NCBI GenBank assembly: GCA_016297495.1
Contig: JAEDGN010000050.1
Coordinates: 1 to 14,568, forward strand
DNA length: 14,568 nucleotides
Reading direction: 5' to 3'
Source: Coprococcus sp.
GTDB lineage: Bacteria > Bacillota > Clostridia > Lachnospirales > Lachnospiraceae
In this document: positions 6,129 to 14,200 of the stretch, one piece after another
Layout: each line of letters starts with the position of its first letter
Position numbering within the stretch: the stretch's first letter is position 1
The notes under the pieces: model-generated
Seen by the model: only the letters and a program-made list of their open reading frames with translations
Databases searched by the model: none
Told to the model about the DNA's origin: nothing
Position numbers and translations under genes: made by a program

Positions 6129-7079
6129 TTAACTAACTACATTCTGAGGATTTCCTTCTATAAAACCTTTGATATTTGCTGCAAGAATGGACACAAGACG
6201 CTGACGCGTTTCCAGTCCCTTCCATCCCATATGTGGTGTCAGAATCACATTCGGCATATCATACAGCGGATTGTCCTGTACCGGCGGCTCTGTTTCCTGA
6301 ACATCCAGGCCTGCTCCGGCAATCTGCCCCTTCTGCAGAGCTTCGATCAGCGCCGGTTCATCAATCAGGGCGCCCCTGCCCGTGTTGATCACAAAAGCTG
6401 TCGGCTTCATCATGGCAATCGTATCCTTATTAATAATATGTCTTGTCTGCGGTGTCAGCGGACAATGCAGAGAAATATAATCACTCTGCTTCAGCAGCTC
6501 CTCAAGAGATACATATTTCAGATTATCTTCATCTGCACGCGGCGTTCTTGTATAAGCCAGAATCTTCATGCCAAGCGCCTGAGCCACCTTAATCACCTCA
6601 CGGCCGATAGTTCCGGCGCCAATAACACCAAGAACCTTACCATTGACTTCCACATGATTCACCTGCAGACATTTTGTAAAGTTACTGCGGTCCCCCTTCG
6701 TCAGCATGGCCTGCTGTACCTGCATCGTAGAACTGAGATTCAGGATCATCATAATCGCCGTATGAGCCACTCTCTCAGTGCTGTATGCCGGAATATTACA
6801 TACGGTAATCCCCTTCGCCCTTGCAGCCTCGATATCAATATTATTATACCCTGTACCAGCCTCGCAGATCAGCTTGACCGAATCCGGGAACTGTGCGATC
6901 GTCTCCCCGCTGACCGGCATCTCCTTGGTAACAACCACATCCATGCCCTGCACACGCTCAAGGATCTGATCCTGCTCTGTCACTGCGTACTCCGTAACAT
7001 CCGATGACAATACGGACATATCCAGCTTGCCGTCATAATTCATACGCGCTGAATTCAATACAACTGTTTTTCCACCCAT
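6129..7079 (-). CDS. D-isomer-specific 2-hydroxyacid dehydrogenase
   Basis: 316 residues, the normal length for this family of NAD(P)-dependent reductases acting on 2-oxo or D-2-hydroxy acids (glycerate/hydroxypyruvate, phosphoglycerate, lactate). The Rossmann motif GAGTIG (154-159) is followed after the second strand by Thr-Arg (177-178) instead of an acidic residue, which hints at NADP(H) use. The catalytic triad is visible: Arg235 in NTGRGALID, Glu264 in ETEPP and His283 in TPHMGW. LICEAGTGYNNID (70-82) is the substrate loop. It looks closest to the glycerate dehydrogenase/hydroxypyruvate reductase group, but substrate cannot be fixed from sequence. The start has AAGGGGG about 9 bases upstream. 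It is probably a single-gene transcript; its neighbours do not share an obvious pathway. Confidence 0.85.
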   Translation of the reverse strand: MGGKTVVLNSARMNYDGKLDMSVLSSDVTEYAVTEQDQILERVQGMDVVVTKEMPVSGETIAQFPDSVKLICEAGTGYNNIDIEAARAKGITVCNIPAYSTERVAHTAIMMILNLSSTMQVQQAMLTKGDRSNFTKCLQVNHVEVNGKVLGVIGAGTIGREVIKVAQALGMKILAYTRTPRADEDNLKYVSLEELLKQSDYISLHCPLTPQTRHIINKDTIAMMKPTAFVINTGRGALIDEPALIEALQKGQIAGAGLDVQETEPPVQDNPLYDMPNVILTPHMGWKGLETRQRLVSILAANIKGFIEGNPQNVVS

Positions 7080-7132
7080 TGTAAAAACCCCCTTAAATTC
7101 TTCATGTGTTTTTCAGCTGTTTCATAATATAT

Positions 7133-7138
7133 ATTTTA
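7133..7138 (-). promoter_or_regulatory. Candidate extended -10 box for the dehydrogenase gene
   Basis: TAAAAT preceded by TGG on the minus strand, about 55 bases upstream of the ATG at 7079. The -35 region is poor (TGGCAC at 17 bases), so this would be an extended -10 promoter. Confidence 0.35.
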
Positions 7139-7192
7139 CCAGATATGGGACTTTTGTGCCACCTATTCTTTTAAGAACAGTAAAACAAAACA

Positions 7193-7247
7193 GCACCGAT
7201 TTTGCGCAGCCTGAATCCCATAATTAAAATCTGCTCAAAATCGATGC
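7193..7247 (-). terminator. Terminator of the MATE gene with long stem and large loop
   Basis: 7193-7209 pairs with 7231-7247: 17 positions, two mismatches, core CGATTTTG/CAAAATCG, with a 21-base loop. On the minus strand it begins 2 bases after the MATE stop codon and is followed by TGTTTTGTTTT, a broken U-run. It separates the MATE gene from the dehydrogenase gene. Confidence 0.7.
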
Positions 7248-7249
7248 TA

Positions 7250-8581
7250 TCAAATATTCTTAGTAATCACAAAAAACAATATCAAAAAACATCCCGCAGC
7301 CAGTGCCCATGTAATTGGATAAACAGCCGCGATTGCCTGAAGTCTCCCGAAACCGCTGAATACAGCCAGCAATGCAATCCTGATCCCGCAGAGATTTGCC
7401 AGAATAATTACCATGGAACTGATGGAATACCCCATCCCCCTTAATGCACCGCCCGTTACCTCCATAATCGGATAGATCCAGTAAAACGGGAAAGATATCA
7501 GGGCAATTTTCAGTGTATCAGCCACCACATCACTATCCTTCATGAACCAGCCAAAAACAGTCTCCGGAAACATCAGAATAGCACCGGAAATACAGATCGT
7601 AACCCCAACTCCCATAATAGCCGCAATTCCGGTTCCCCTACGAATTCTCTTAAACTGTCCTGCGCCGGTATTCTGACCCGAAAATGTGGTTGCTGCCTGA
7701 CCAAAGGCCATAATCGGCAGATAAATAAAATTCTCTACTTTATAATAGGTGGCGAATGCGGCCACTGCCGTTTCACCAAAACCATTGATATAATACTGTA
7801 CCATCACATTCGAAAAGGAAATAACGATAGTCTGTATCCCCGACGGCAGCCCGATACGCAGGACCGCTTTCAGGATCCTCTTATCTATGGAAAGCTTTTT
7901 TACCCGAAACCGCACCGGTCTCCCATCCTGAAGAAGACACCCCATCACCATGACCAATGACAGCCACTGACAAATAATAGTCGCAATGGCAACACCGGCC
8001 ACGTCAAAGGGAATGATCAGAATAAAAAGAATATCTCCCAGTATATTTTCCAGACCGCAGATGACCAGTATTTTAAATGGCGTTTTAGAATCACCGCATG
8101 CCCTCAGTGCCCCGGCCCCCATATTATACAGAATACTGGCCGGAAGACTCAGCAAATAAATACGGATATACAAGACAGCCTCAGGTATTACATTTTCCGG
8201 AGTATCAAGAAGTCGGAGAACTGCAGGTGCAAATACAATGCCAAAAAGCATCAGGATCATTCCTCCGATCAGGCCAAACAGCAATGACGAATGCATGGCC
8301 TTGTCTGCCTGTCCTTCTTTCCCGGCCCCTATAGCCTGGGCCACTACAACACCCGTACCGATGGAAATACCACTGAATAACCCAATACTGCAGACTACCA
8401 GTGAGCTGCTGGCGCCTACAGCCGCCGCGGCCGTTTTTCCCAGAAAATTACCCACAAAAAAGAAATCAGCTGTATTATACAATTGCTGAAATATACTGCT
8501 TCCAATCAGAGGAAGAATAAAGGCGATCATTGTCCTGCCGATATTCCCTTCTGTCATGGAAATTGTTTTATTTTTACTCAT
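7250..8581 (-). CDS. MATE-family multidrug/Na+ exporter
   Basis: 443 residues with about twelve hydrophobic segments, the usual MATE size. The N-terminal lobe begins with the family pattern MTEGNIGRTMIAFILPLIGSS and YNTADFFFVGNFLG (residues 35-48). The second lobe repeats it (GLPSGIQTIVISFSNVMVQYYINGFG), and GALRACGDSKTP and GGALRGMGYS are the matching loop motifs of the two halves. MATE proteins export cationic drugs, metabolites or peptides using Na+ or H+; this one looks like the DinF-like/Clostridial branch, substrate unknown. The start is weakly supported by GGGCGG 11 bases upstream; a later ATG (MTEGN) lacks a better site. It lies 49 bases after the SGNH gene, so it could be read from the acyltransferase operon, and a good terminator follows. 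Confidence 0.88.
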   Translation of the reverse strand: MSKNKTISMTEGNIGRTMIAFILPLIGSSIFQQLYNTADFFFVGNFLGKTAAAAVGASSSLVVCSIGLFSGISIGTGVVVAQAIGAGKEGQADKAMHSSLLFGLIGGMILMLFGIVFAPAVLRLLDTPENVIPEAVLYIRIYLLSLPASILYNMGAGALRACGDSKTPFKILVICGLENILGDILFILIIPFDVAGVAIATIICQWLSLVMVMGCLLQDGRPVRFRVKKLSIDKRILKAVLRIGLPSGIQTIVISFSNVMVQYYINGFGETAVAAFATYYKVENFIYLPIMAFGQAATTFSGQNTGAGQFKRIRRGTGIAAIMGVGVTICISGAILMFPETVFGWFMKDSDVVADTLKIALISFPFYWIYPIMEVTGGALRGMGYSISSMVIILANLCGIRIALLAVFSGFGRLQAIAAVYPITWALAAGCFLILFFVITKNI

Positions 8582-8630
8582 ATTTCTTAACCGCCCTGAT
8601 CATATTGCTCTTATCGGCCATTTTAACCGA

Positions 8631-9494
8631 TTATTTCATCTCTCTGACAACCCCGTGCTCCATAAAGAAATTCTTCCATGCATCCAGCTGATCAGCTTTC
8701 AGATGCACCCCATCAAAGGTATATTCTTCCTTCAGTGCGCCGCTGTCATCATCCAGCACCTCATTGGCGTCCAGAAAAAAGACCGTCTCATTATCAGCCA
8801 GCTTCTTCAGCCATTCATTGCGGACATTGATTTCTTTATTATTAATAACCGAACCTTCCACATCCTTTGAAGCAGATACATGGATAATGGACTCTACAAA
8901 AATAACTGCCTCCGGCTGGAGCTCGCGTATCCGTTCAACGACCTTTTTAAACTGCTGATAGAAAGTCTCAGCCGTTCCCGTGCCAAGCTCATTGACACCC
9001 AGCATAATATAAATCTTGCCGAACTGCTGCTTCTGAAGAGCTTTGTCAACACTGACATTACCGCCGGTTTCAGGATCCGGAGCCACCTCCTCATCCATAA
9101 TGGCCCAGATATTAGTTCCTGTTTTGACATAATAAGTCGCATGATCCCATCCTGCATACAGATTCAGTGTATCTGTACGGGAATCTCCGATAAACAGAGC
9201 GTCATCCAGATAGCTCTCATCCACTTTCGTAAACGGCCCCTTCTTCCTCTCCTCTTCAGCCAGTTTCGATGCCTCTTCCTCCGTATTTCTGCTGCTGATT
9301 TCAAAAAGAGGCCGGGCGCTCTGTTCCTGCCCTGTATAGGAGGCCAGTACATCTTCACATATGATACGGGCCGCATAAGCTTCATACTGTTCAAATATGC
9401 GCTGACCGCCAAAATAGGGACCGCCCACAAGACAGCTCAAAATCATCAGAGCTGTCAGCGGATAGGCCCTTATCCATTTAAACACGTCTCTCAT
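8631..9494 (-). CDS. Membrane-anchored SGNH/GDSL-family hydrolase or O-acyltransferase partner
   Basis: 287 residues. A membrane anchor lies at about residues 11-30, then a charged, partly helical stretch (65-90), then an extracytoplasmic SGNH domain. Block I is FIGDSRTD (nucleophile Ser105), block III is LGVNELG (Asn168) and block V is FDGVHL (Asp261, His264), so the full set of catalytic residues is present. In pairs like this, the MBOAT protein moves acyl groups across the membrane and the SGNH protein places them on a surface polymer (as PatA/PatB, AlgI/AlgX-J). The target may be peptidoglycan or an exopolysaccharide; no polymer genes are adjacent. It starts 12 bases after the MBOAT stop codon, with AGGAGG overlapping that TAG, so the two are coupled. 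Confidence 0.83.
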   Translation of the reverse strand: MRDVFKWIRAYPLTALMILSCLVGGPYFGGQRIFEQYEAYAARIICEDVLASYTGQEQSARPLFEISSRNTEEEASKLAEEERKKGPFTKVDESYLDDALFIGDSRTDTLNLYAGWDHATYYVKTGTNIWAIMDEEVAPDPETGGNVSVDKALQKQQFGKIYIMLGVNELGTGTAETFYQQFKKVVERIRELQPEAVIFVESIIHVSASKDVEGSVINNKEINVRNEWLKKLADNETVFFLDANEVLDDDSGALKEEYTFDGVHLKADQLDAWKNFFMEHGVVREMK

Positions 9495-9506
9495 TTCCCG
9501 TGCCTC

Positions 9507-10931
9507 CTAAAATCTGAAATATAAAAACGGATTACTGGCCGCCGTACACAATTTATAAACACATAAAAGAAATAAAACAAACAGAATGAAGACCGTCCAT
9601 ATTCTGTTTTTATTTTCCTTGTATTTCGAATAAGGCCATGATACAGATAATACTATTCCCAGCAAAAAAAAGATGCCATACTGACGCAGAGTCTGGATCA
9701 GGATATCCATGTTCATGGTCCACTGATCCGACTGCCCGAGACAGCCAAACATCCGTATCAGATACATTTTCAGCAGCTCCATATTATCAATGGCAAAAAT
9801 AACCCACCCCGTCATCACAGCCAAAAATGTACAGCACCATCCGATGACCGGATATTTTTTGAAAAATTTCAGCAAAAAAAGCTTCTCAATGGCCAGCAGA
9901 ACAAAATAATACAATCCCCACAGAATAAAATTCCATCCCGCACCATGCCACAGACCTGTCAGCGTCCACACAACAAACATGTTAAAAAGCATCCTGGCCT
10001 TGCCGCATCTGCTTCCTCCCAACGGGATATAGACATAATTTTTAAACCAATTGCTCAGAGTCATATGCCACCGGCGCCAGAAATCCGTCACCGACGTCGC
10101 CATATAGGGATGTCTGAAATTCCTGGGAATACGGAAACCCAGCATCTCTCCAAGTCCCATGGCCATCATGGAATAGCCCTGAAAATCAAAATAAATCTGA
10201 AAGGTATAGGACAGTGCCCCCAGCCATACCATGGGTACGGAAGCGGCACTGAGTCCCGCTGTCTGCACCTGATTCCACAAAGTACCAAAGGTATTGGCCA
10301 GCAGCATTTTCAGACTCAGTCCAATAATAAACATCTTAATTCCGTTCTCCATATGATGCCAGTTAACCGATCGCTTTTTCAGCTGTTCTGATACTTCATG
10401 ATAAAGTACAATAGGCCCGGCAATCAATTGTGGGAACATACACAGAAAAGCCCCAAGATCAATCAATTTCTTCTCAGGCTTCACCTGCCCGCGATACACG
10501 TCAATGGCATAGGCGGAAATCTGGAAGGTATAAAAGCTGATACCAAGAGGTAATGTTACCTGGGGAACTGCTATCTGAGGCAGCTGTACAGCACTGCCCC
10601 TTTCCGCCAGATACAGTGCCAGCTGATTCCAGTTCTCCGCAAAAAAATCCATATATTTAAAGAAAAAAAGCATACCGAATCCATAGAGGATGAGTATAAC
10701 CAGACAAAAGGTCTGACATTTCCTGCTCCTTCCTTCGGCAAATCGGGTTAGACTATAGTGGAGCACCAATGATACAAGAATAAGCCAGAAAAACTGACGC
10801 TCACCATAGGCGTAAAAAACGAGACTCCCAAGGAAAAGCGCCAGATTGCCATATCTTGCCGGAACCGAATAATAAATTAACAGAAAAACCGGCAAAAACA
10901 GAAAAATAAATTCTATACTGCAAAATAACAT
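9507..10931 (-). CDS. MBOAT-family membrane O-acyltransferase (AlgI/PatA/DltB-like)
   Basis: 474 residues, polytopic. Family features: FLFLPVFLLIYY at the N terminus, LPLGISFYTFQISAYAIDVY (128-147), PQLIAGPI (167-174), FDFQGYSMMAMGL (248-260), DFWRRWHMTLSNWFKNYVYI (283-302) and TGLWHGAGWNFILWG (325-339) with the invariant catalytic His329. AlgI-type MBOATs pass acetyl groups from a cytoplasmic donor through the membrane for O-acetylation of polysaccharide or peptidoglycan. DltB is a relative, but no dltA/C/D genes are here, so teichoic acid alanylation is less likely. The SGNH gene follows at 12 bases. The ribosome binding site is weak (GAAGGGA, 13 or more bases upstream), but the family N terminus fits this ATG. 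Confidence 0.88.
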   Translation of the reverse strand: MLFCSIEFIFLFLPVFLLIYYSVPARYGNLALFLGSLVFYAYGERQFFWLILVSLVLHYSLTRFAEGRSRKCQTFCLVILILYGFGMLFFFKYMDFFAENWNQLALYLAERGSAVQLPQIAVPQVTLPLGISFYTFQISAYAIDVYRGQVKPEKKLIDLGAFLCMFPQLIAGPIVLYHEVSEQLKKRSVNWHHMENGIKMFIIGLSLKMLLANTFGTLWNQVQTAGLSAASVPMVWLGALSYTFQIYFDFQGYSMMAMGLGEMLGFRIPRNFRHPYMATSVTDFWRRWHMTLSNWFKNYVYIPLGGSRCGKARMLFNMFVVWTLTGLWHGAGWNFILWGLYYFVLLAIEKLFLLKFFKKYPVIGWCCTFLAVMTGWVIFAIDNMELLKMYLIRMFGCLGQSDQWTMNMDILIQTLRQYGIFFLLGIVLSVSWPYSKYKENKNRIWTVFILFVLFLLCVYKLCTAASNPFLYFRF

Positions 10932-10958
10932 AATTATTTAAAATCCCTTCATTACAAC

Positions 10959-10980
10959 ATAGTCAGCACAGACTATCATA
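10959..10980 (-). promoter_or_regulatory. Candidate promoter and inverted repeat upstream of the MBOAT gene
   Basis: An extended -10 TATGAT preceded by TGG (10975-10980) lies on the minus strand with only a T-rich -35 region. ATAGTC and GACTAT (10959-10964, 10971-10976) form a 6-bp inverted repeat with 6-base centre at the expected transcription start, so it may be an operator. No strong terminator separates this from the ABC ATPase gene, so read-through is possible. Confidence 0.35.
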
Positions 10981-11013
10981 CCACCACCCTCTCCGAAAAA
11001 AAAGTCTTTTATT

Positions 11014-11766
11014 TTATTCAAACTTACCAAGGAATTCCTTCATCCTCTGATTTTCAGAGTTGAACACCTTTTCTGGTTCACCTTTTTCTACAATAACACC
11101 TTTATCCATGAAAATGACATAATCCGACACATTTCGCGCGAAATTCATTTCATGGGTAACAATGACCATGGTCATCTTCTCCGCTGCCAGTGTCTTGATA
11201 ATTCTCAAGATTTCACCGGTCAGCTCGGGATCCAGTGCAGAGGTCGGTTCATCAAAGAAAAGGATCTTCGGCTTCATAGCCAGCGCCCGTGCAATGGATA
11301 CCCTCTGCTGCTGGCCGCCGGACAGCTGATAAGGATAGGCATTCTCCTTCTCTTCCAGCCCCATTTTCCTCAGAAGTTCCCTGGCTTCTCTGAAAACCTC
11401 CTCTTTATTCCGATGCTGCACCTTCAATGGGGCATCCGTAATATTTTTCATTACAGAATAATGAGGAAAGAGATTAAAATTCTGGAATACAAGTCCAAAA
11501 TAGCCATGAATATGCTTTAATTCCGCTGACTTCGCATAAACAGCATGACCGCCGTCACTTTTTGCTGCCGCTTCACCCAGATAGATAATATCCCCGTCAT
11601 CAATACGTTCCAGCATGGTTGCGCACCGAAGAAGGGTAGATTTACCCGAACCGGAAGGTCCAATGATACTGAGCACCTCACCCTCATTCACTTTAAGAGA
11701 AATATCTTTCAGCACTTCCAGCCCGTCAAAACTTTTTTTGATATGATTCATTTCAAGTAAACTCAT
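11014..11766 (-). CDS. Polar amino acid ABC importer, ATP-binding subunit (GlnQ/HisP type)
   Basis: 250 residues, typical for the family. Walker A GPSGSGKST (36-44), Q-loop VFQNFNLFPH (Gln95), signature LSGGQQQR (147-154), Walker B ILFFDEPTSALD (Asp172, Glu173) and switch His205 in VTHEM are all intact. The stretch between Walker A and the Q-loop (about 63-90) is slightly longer than in the enterobacterial HisP. It powers import together with the permease at 11778-12428 and the binding lipoprotein at 12496-13368. The gene starts 11 bases after the permease stop codon with AGGAGG overlapping that TAG, which indicates coupled translation. It is the last gene of the operon; I see no convincing terminator after it. 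Confidence 0.93.
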   Translation of the reverse strand: MSLLEMNHIKKSFDGLEVLKDISLKVNEGEVLSIIGPSGSGKSTLLRCATMLERIDDGDIIYLGEAAAKSDGGHAVYAKSAELKHIHGYFGLVFQNFNLFPHYSVMKNITDAPLKVQHRNKEEVFREARELLRKMGLEEKENAYPYQLSGGQQQRVSIARALAMKPKILFFDEPTSALDPELTGEILRIIKTLAAEKMTMVIVTHEMNFARNVSDYVIFMDKGVIVEKGEPEKVFNSENQRMKEFLGKFE

Positions 11767-11777
11767 CGTGCTGCCTC

Positions 11778-12428
11778 CTATTGATAATAACTCAGTCGCT
11801 TTTCCAGATAATCAAAGAACATGGCCACCAGAAGATTAAACACATAATAGAATACACCTGCCACGACAAACGGAACCATAGAAGACTCTGCCGCTACCAG
11901 CTGTTTTGTCACAGTAAACACTTCTGCCACTGCCAGTGTAAAAGCAAGTGAAGTATCTTTGACCAGTGTAATCGTTTCATTGGCTACCGGAGGAATAATC
12001 CGCTTAATGACCTGCGGCATAACAATACGAAAAAACGTCTGCGGTCTGCTGTATCCCAGAAGTCTGGCCGCCTCATACTGTCCAAGCGGAACGGCCGAAA
12101 TACCCGAACGGTAAATCTCGGCAAAATAAGCGGCATAATTCAGAGCAAAACCGATCAATACCGCTTTCAGCCTATAGGATTGAGTGATTGGTATTCCAAA
12201 TATAAAATAAGGCCCAAAATAAACGACCAGCAGCTGAAGCATCAGCGGCGTACCTCTCATGACCGATATATAAAATTTGGCAAGCAGTGATAAAAGTTTA
12301 ATTTTTGACATCCGGACAAGGGCCAGGCCAAGACCAAGGATAAGCGATGTAATCAACGTCACAAAAAATATCTCCATGGTAATTCCCATACTGCCAAACA
12401 ACTGCCGGATAATCTGTGCTACAGTCAT
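11778..12428 (-). CDS. Polar amino acid ABC importer, permease subunit (HisM/GlnP type)
   Basis: 216 residues with about five membrane segments. RGTPLMLQLLVVYF (58-71) is the hallmark of HisMQ-type permeases. The EAA loop that docks with the ATPase reads EAARLLGYSRPQTFFRIVMP, and NETITLVKDTSLAFTLAVAE follows, also typical. Only one permease gene is present, so the channel is probably a homodimer. AGGAGG lies 9 bases before the ATG and directly after the U-run of the intra-operon terminator, so this gene and the ATPase depend on read-through of that terminator. Confidence 0.93.
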   Translation of the reverse strand: MTVAQIIRQLFGSMGITMEIFFVTLITSLILGLGLALVRMSKIKLLSLLAKFYISVMRGTPLMLQLLVVYFGPYFIFGIPITQSYRLKAVLIGFALNYAAYFAEIYRSGISAVPLGQYEAARLLGYSRPQTFFRIVMPQVIKRIIPPVANETITLVKDTSLAFTLAVAEVFTVTKQLVAAESSMVPFVVAGVFYYVFNLLVAMFFDYLEKRLSYYQ

Positions 12429-12448
12429 TTAATAAACCTCCTTTTACC

Positions 12449-12480
12449 AAAAAAAGGGAAGCGAGTCTTCTTCGCTCCCC
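12449..12480 (-). terminator. Intra-operon terminator/attenuator after the binding-protein gene
   Basis: On the minus strand a 9-bp stem (12472-12480 with 12456-12464, one G-U pair, AGCGA/TCGCT core), a 7-base loop and seven T residues form a standard rho-independent terminator. It lies between the binding-protein stop codon and the permease ribosome binding site. It would reduce permease and ATPase expression relative to the binding protein, a common arrangement in binding-protein-dependent importers. Confidence 0.88.
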
Positions 12481-12495
12481 TGATGTCCGTTTACA

Positions 12496-13368
12496 CTACT
12501 GACCAATACAGATATTATCCACATTGATGGATGGATACTTTGCAGCAATCTTATCTACTGTGCCATCTGCTTCCATTTCAAGCAGCGTTGCCCAAACCTG
12601 ATCTCTCAAAGCATCGTTCCCTTTCTTGAAGCCGATACCGTACTGTTCCTGGGAGATGATATCCTCCAGAATAACAATCTTGTCATTCTTGGCCTGCTTT
12701 GCAAGAGCGACACCCTCATCCATGGCAACTGCATCCGCAGAACCCGCTTCCAGTTCCATCAAAGCTGTCTCATAATCCTGCACTTCTGTCAGGCTTCCAA
12801 AAGAATCTGCCAGTGCCTTGATATCTGCATTCTCCTCATCCTGAAGCGCTGCCAGAGCGGAAGAATCCGTCTGAACCAGAACGCTCTTGCCAGCCAGGTC
12901 AGCTGCACTTGTAATACCGCTGTCCTTATTCACTGCAAATACCTGTGTATTATTGATATATGGTTCTGTCCATGTATAATCATCTTCACGTCCGTTAATA
13001 GTAAAACCATTCCATATACAGTCAATGGCACCGGAGTTCAGCTCCATATCCTTGGCATCCCAGTCAATCGGTGTCTTCACCAGTTCCCAGCCATTCCTGT
13101 CACATACTTCCTGCGCCAGATCCAGGTCGAATCCTACATACTCACCATTCTCCTGATAACCATACGGCGGAAAGCTTGCATCAAAACCAACAATAAATGT
13201 TGTACGCTCCTCACCGGCTGATGCCTCTGTACCAGCGGTCTCCGCTGCAGAAGCCGTCTCGCCTTCTGTATCATTCGCTGCCGTTTCTTTCGCACTGCTG
13301 CCGCATCCTGTCATCAGGCACCCCATAGCCAGCACTGCTGCCAATAACAAAGCCATTCCCTTTTTCAT
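12496..13368 (-). CDS. Amino acid ABC importer, substrate-binding lipoprotein
   Basis: 290 residues. The signal peptide MKKGMALLLAAVLAMGCLMT is followed by a lipobox with Cys22 (TGC), giving a lipid-anchored protein. An Ala/Thr/Glu-rich linker runs to about residue 55. The family-3 solute-binding domain follows: TFIVGFDASFPPYGYQENG, YVGFDLDLAQEVC, DWDAKDMELNSGAIDCIWNGFTI and YGIGFKKGNDALRDQV. The FPPYGY and GFDLDLA patterns and the D-CIWNG strand indicate an amino acid ligand; whether polar, cystine or other is not decided. GGAGG lies 6 bases upstream of the ATG. It is first in the operon, with a near-consensus promoter and a terminator directly downstream. Confidence 0.92.
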   Translation of the reverse strand: MKKGMALLLAAVLAMGCLMTGCGSSAKETAANDTEGETASAAETAGTEASAGEERTTFIVGFDASFPPYGYQENGEYVGFDLDLAQEVCDRNGWELVKTPIDWDAKDMELNSGAIDCIWNGFTINGREDDYTWTEPYINNTQVFAVNKDSGITSAADLAGKSVLVQTDSSALAALQDEENADIKALADSFGSLTEVQDYETALMELEAGSADAVAMDEGVALAKQAKNDKIVILEDIISQEQYGIGFKKGNDALRDQVWATLLEMEADGTVDKIAAKYPSINVDNICIGQ

Positions 13369-13412
13369 ATCCTGCCTCCAAATAATCTTTGATTTTTTAG
13401 TTATCTAATGTT

Positions 13413-13424
13413 TTATCATGATAA
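13413..13424. promoter_or_regulatory. Perfect 12-base palindrome over the -10 box
   Basis: TTATCATGATAA is a perfect palindrome that includes the whole -10 box of the ABC operon promoter. A dimeric repressor bound here would block polymerase. No regulator gene lies beside it. Chance occurrence in AT-rich DNA remains possible. Confidence 0.35.
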
Positions 13425-13446
13425 CACAGAAACGTGCGTATGTCAA
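13418..13446 (-). promoter_or_regulatory. Sigma-A promoter of the amino acid ABC operon
   Basis: Minus strand -35 TTGACA (13441-13446), 17-base spacer and -10 TATCAT (13418-13423), about 50 bases upstream of the binding-protein start. It lies 58 bases downstream of the mntP stop codon. No convincing terminator lies between mntP and this promoter. Confidence 0.78.
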
Positions 13447-13504
13447 TGATGGACCCGCTATTTTAAGATATCCGGCACAAATTGTCCCCGACTGCTATGA
13501 TACT

Positions 13505-14089
13505 TTAAAAAACTCCACTTATAAATATCTCAAGACCAATGGCAATCAGAATCACACCGCCCAGAATCTGGGCTTTATCCGACAGCTTTGTACCAAATTT
13601 CTTACCAATCTCCAGACCGCCCATACAGATCACAAATGTAACCGCTGCAATAATGACTGCACAGACAAAAGCCATGAGCCAGTCATATCCGGCAATGGTA
13701 AATCCAACGGACAGCGCATCAATAGACGTGGCTATACCCTGAACCATCAGCGCAGCCAGCCCCAGCCCCATTTCTTCCTCTCCGTTATCCTTTTGACAGA
13801 CACTTTCATAAATCATATGTCCGCCGATATAAAGCAGCAAAATGAGTGCAATCCATGGAATAAACTTCTCAAAAGCCGAAAAATACTGCACAATCGTGTG
13901 CACACATATCCACCCGATCATAGGCATCAACGCCTGAAACCCCGCAAAAACTCCGGCAATCCCGCACATCTTTTTCTTACTCATCCGCGGTTCATTCAAC
14001 CCATTTGCCATAGAAACCGAAAAAGCATCCATCGCAAGTCCCACTCCCAGTAAAACACTGTTTAAAAAAAACAAAAAACTCCATTCCAT
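13505..14089 (-). CDS. mntP: Manganese efflux pump MntP
   Basis: 194 residues, the normal MntP (DUF204) size, with six hydrophobic segments in two related halves. The half-repeat motifs are GLAMDAFSVSMANG (17-30, Asp21) and GIATSIDALSVGF (118-130, Asp124); such paired membrane Asp residues are required for Mn(II) export in the family. MSKKK and NGEEE lie in the loops. MntP exports Mn2+ from the cytoplasm. The start at 14089 has AGGAGG 8 bases upstream; an in-frame ATG at 14146 would start just after the U-run of the riboswitch terminator and has no good site. Control by the manganese riboswitch immediately upstream strongly supports the assignment. Confidence 0.93.
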   Translation of the reverse strand: MEWSFLFFLNSVLLGVGLAMDAFSVSMANGLNEPRMSKKKMCGIAGVFAGFQALMPMIGWICVHTIVQYFSAFEKFIPWIALILLLYIGGHMIYESVCQKDNGEEEMGLGLAALMVQGIATSIDALSVGFTIAGYDWLMAFVCAVIIAAVTFVICMGGLEIGKKFGTKLSDKAQILGGVILIAIGLEIFISGVF

Positions 14090-14150
14090 CTCATCAACCT
14101 CCTGAGTACTATAAAACATTTTTATGCACATCAATTGATCCTGCAAGCAT

Positions 14151-14183
14151 AAAAAAAGAATCCTGGGTACTATACCCGGATTC
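14151..14183 (-). terminator. Riboswitch-controlled terminator upstream of mntP
   Basis: GAATCC and GGGTA (14183-14173) pair with TACCC and GGATTC (14169-14158), with one bulged base and a 3-base loop, followed by seven T residues on the minus strand. It lies between the aptamer and the mntP ribosome binding site, so it is the expression platform of a transcriptional riboswitch. Confidence 0.88.
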
Positions 14184-14200
14184 CCACATCCCGAAGAAGA

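Noticed and set aside
6231..7007. Long plus-strand open frame opposite the dehydrogenase gene
   Set aside because: Antisense of a gene with a full catalytic triad; the plus frame is rich in His, Arg and Cys with no motif.
8880..9524. Plus-strand open frame of 214 codons opposite the SGNH gene
   Set aside because: The minus frame holds GDS, GxND-like and DxxH blocks; the plus frame has none and no start signal.
13447..13504. Terminator after mntP
   Set aside because: Only weak imperfect pairing (ACA/TGT with a mismatched CGG/CCG) and no U-run, so I do not call one.
13418..14053. Plus-strand open frame of 211 codons opposite mntP
   Set aside because: It starts within the ABC operon promoter and is antisense to a clear MntP; composition is atypical.
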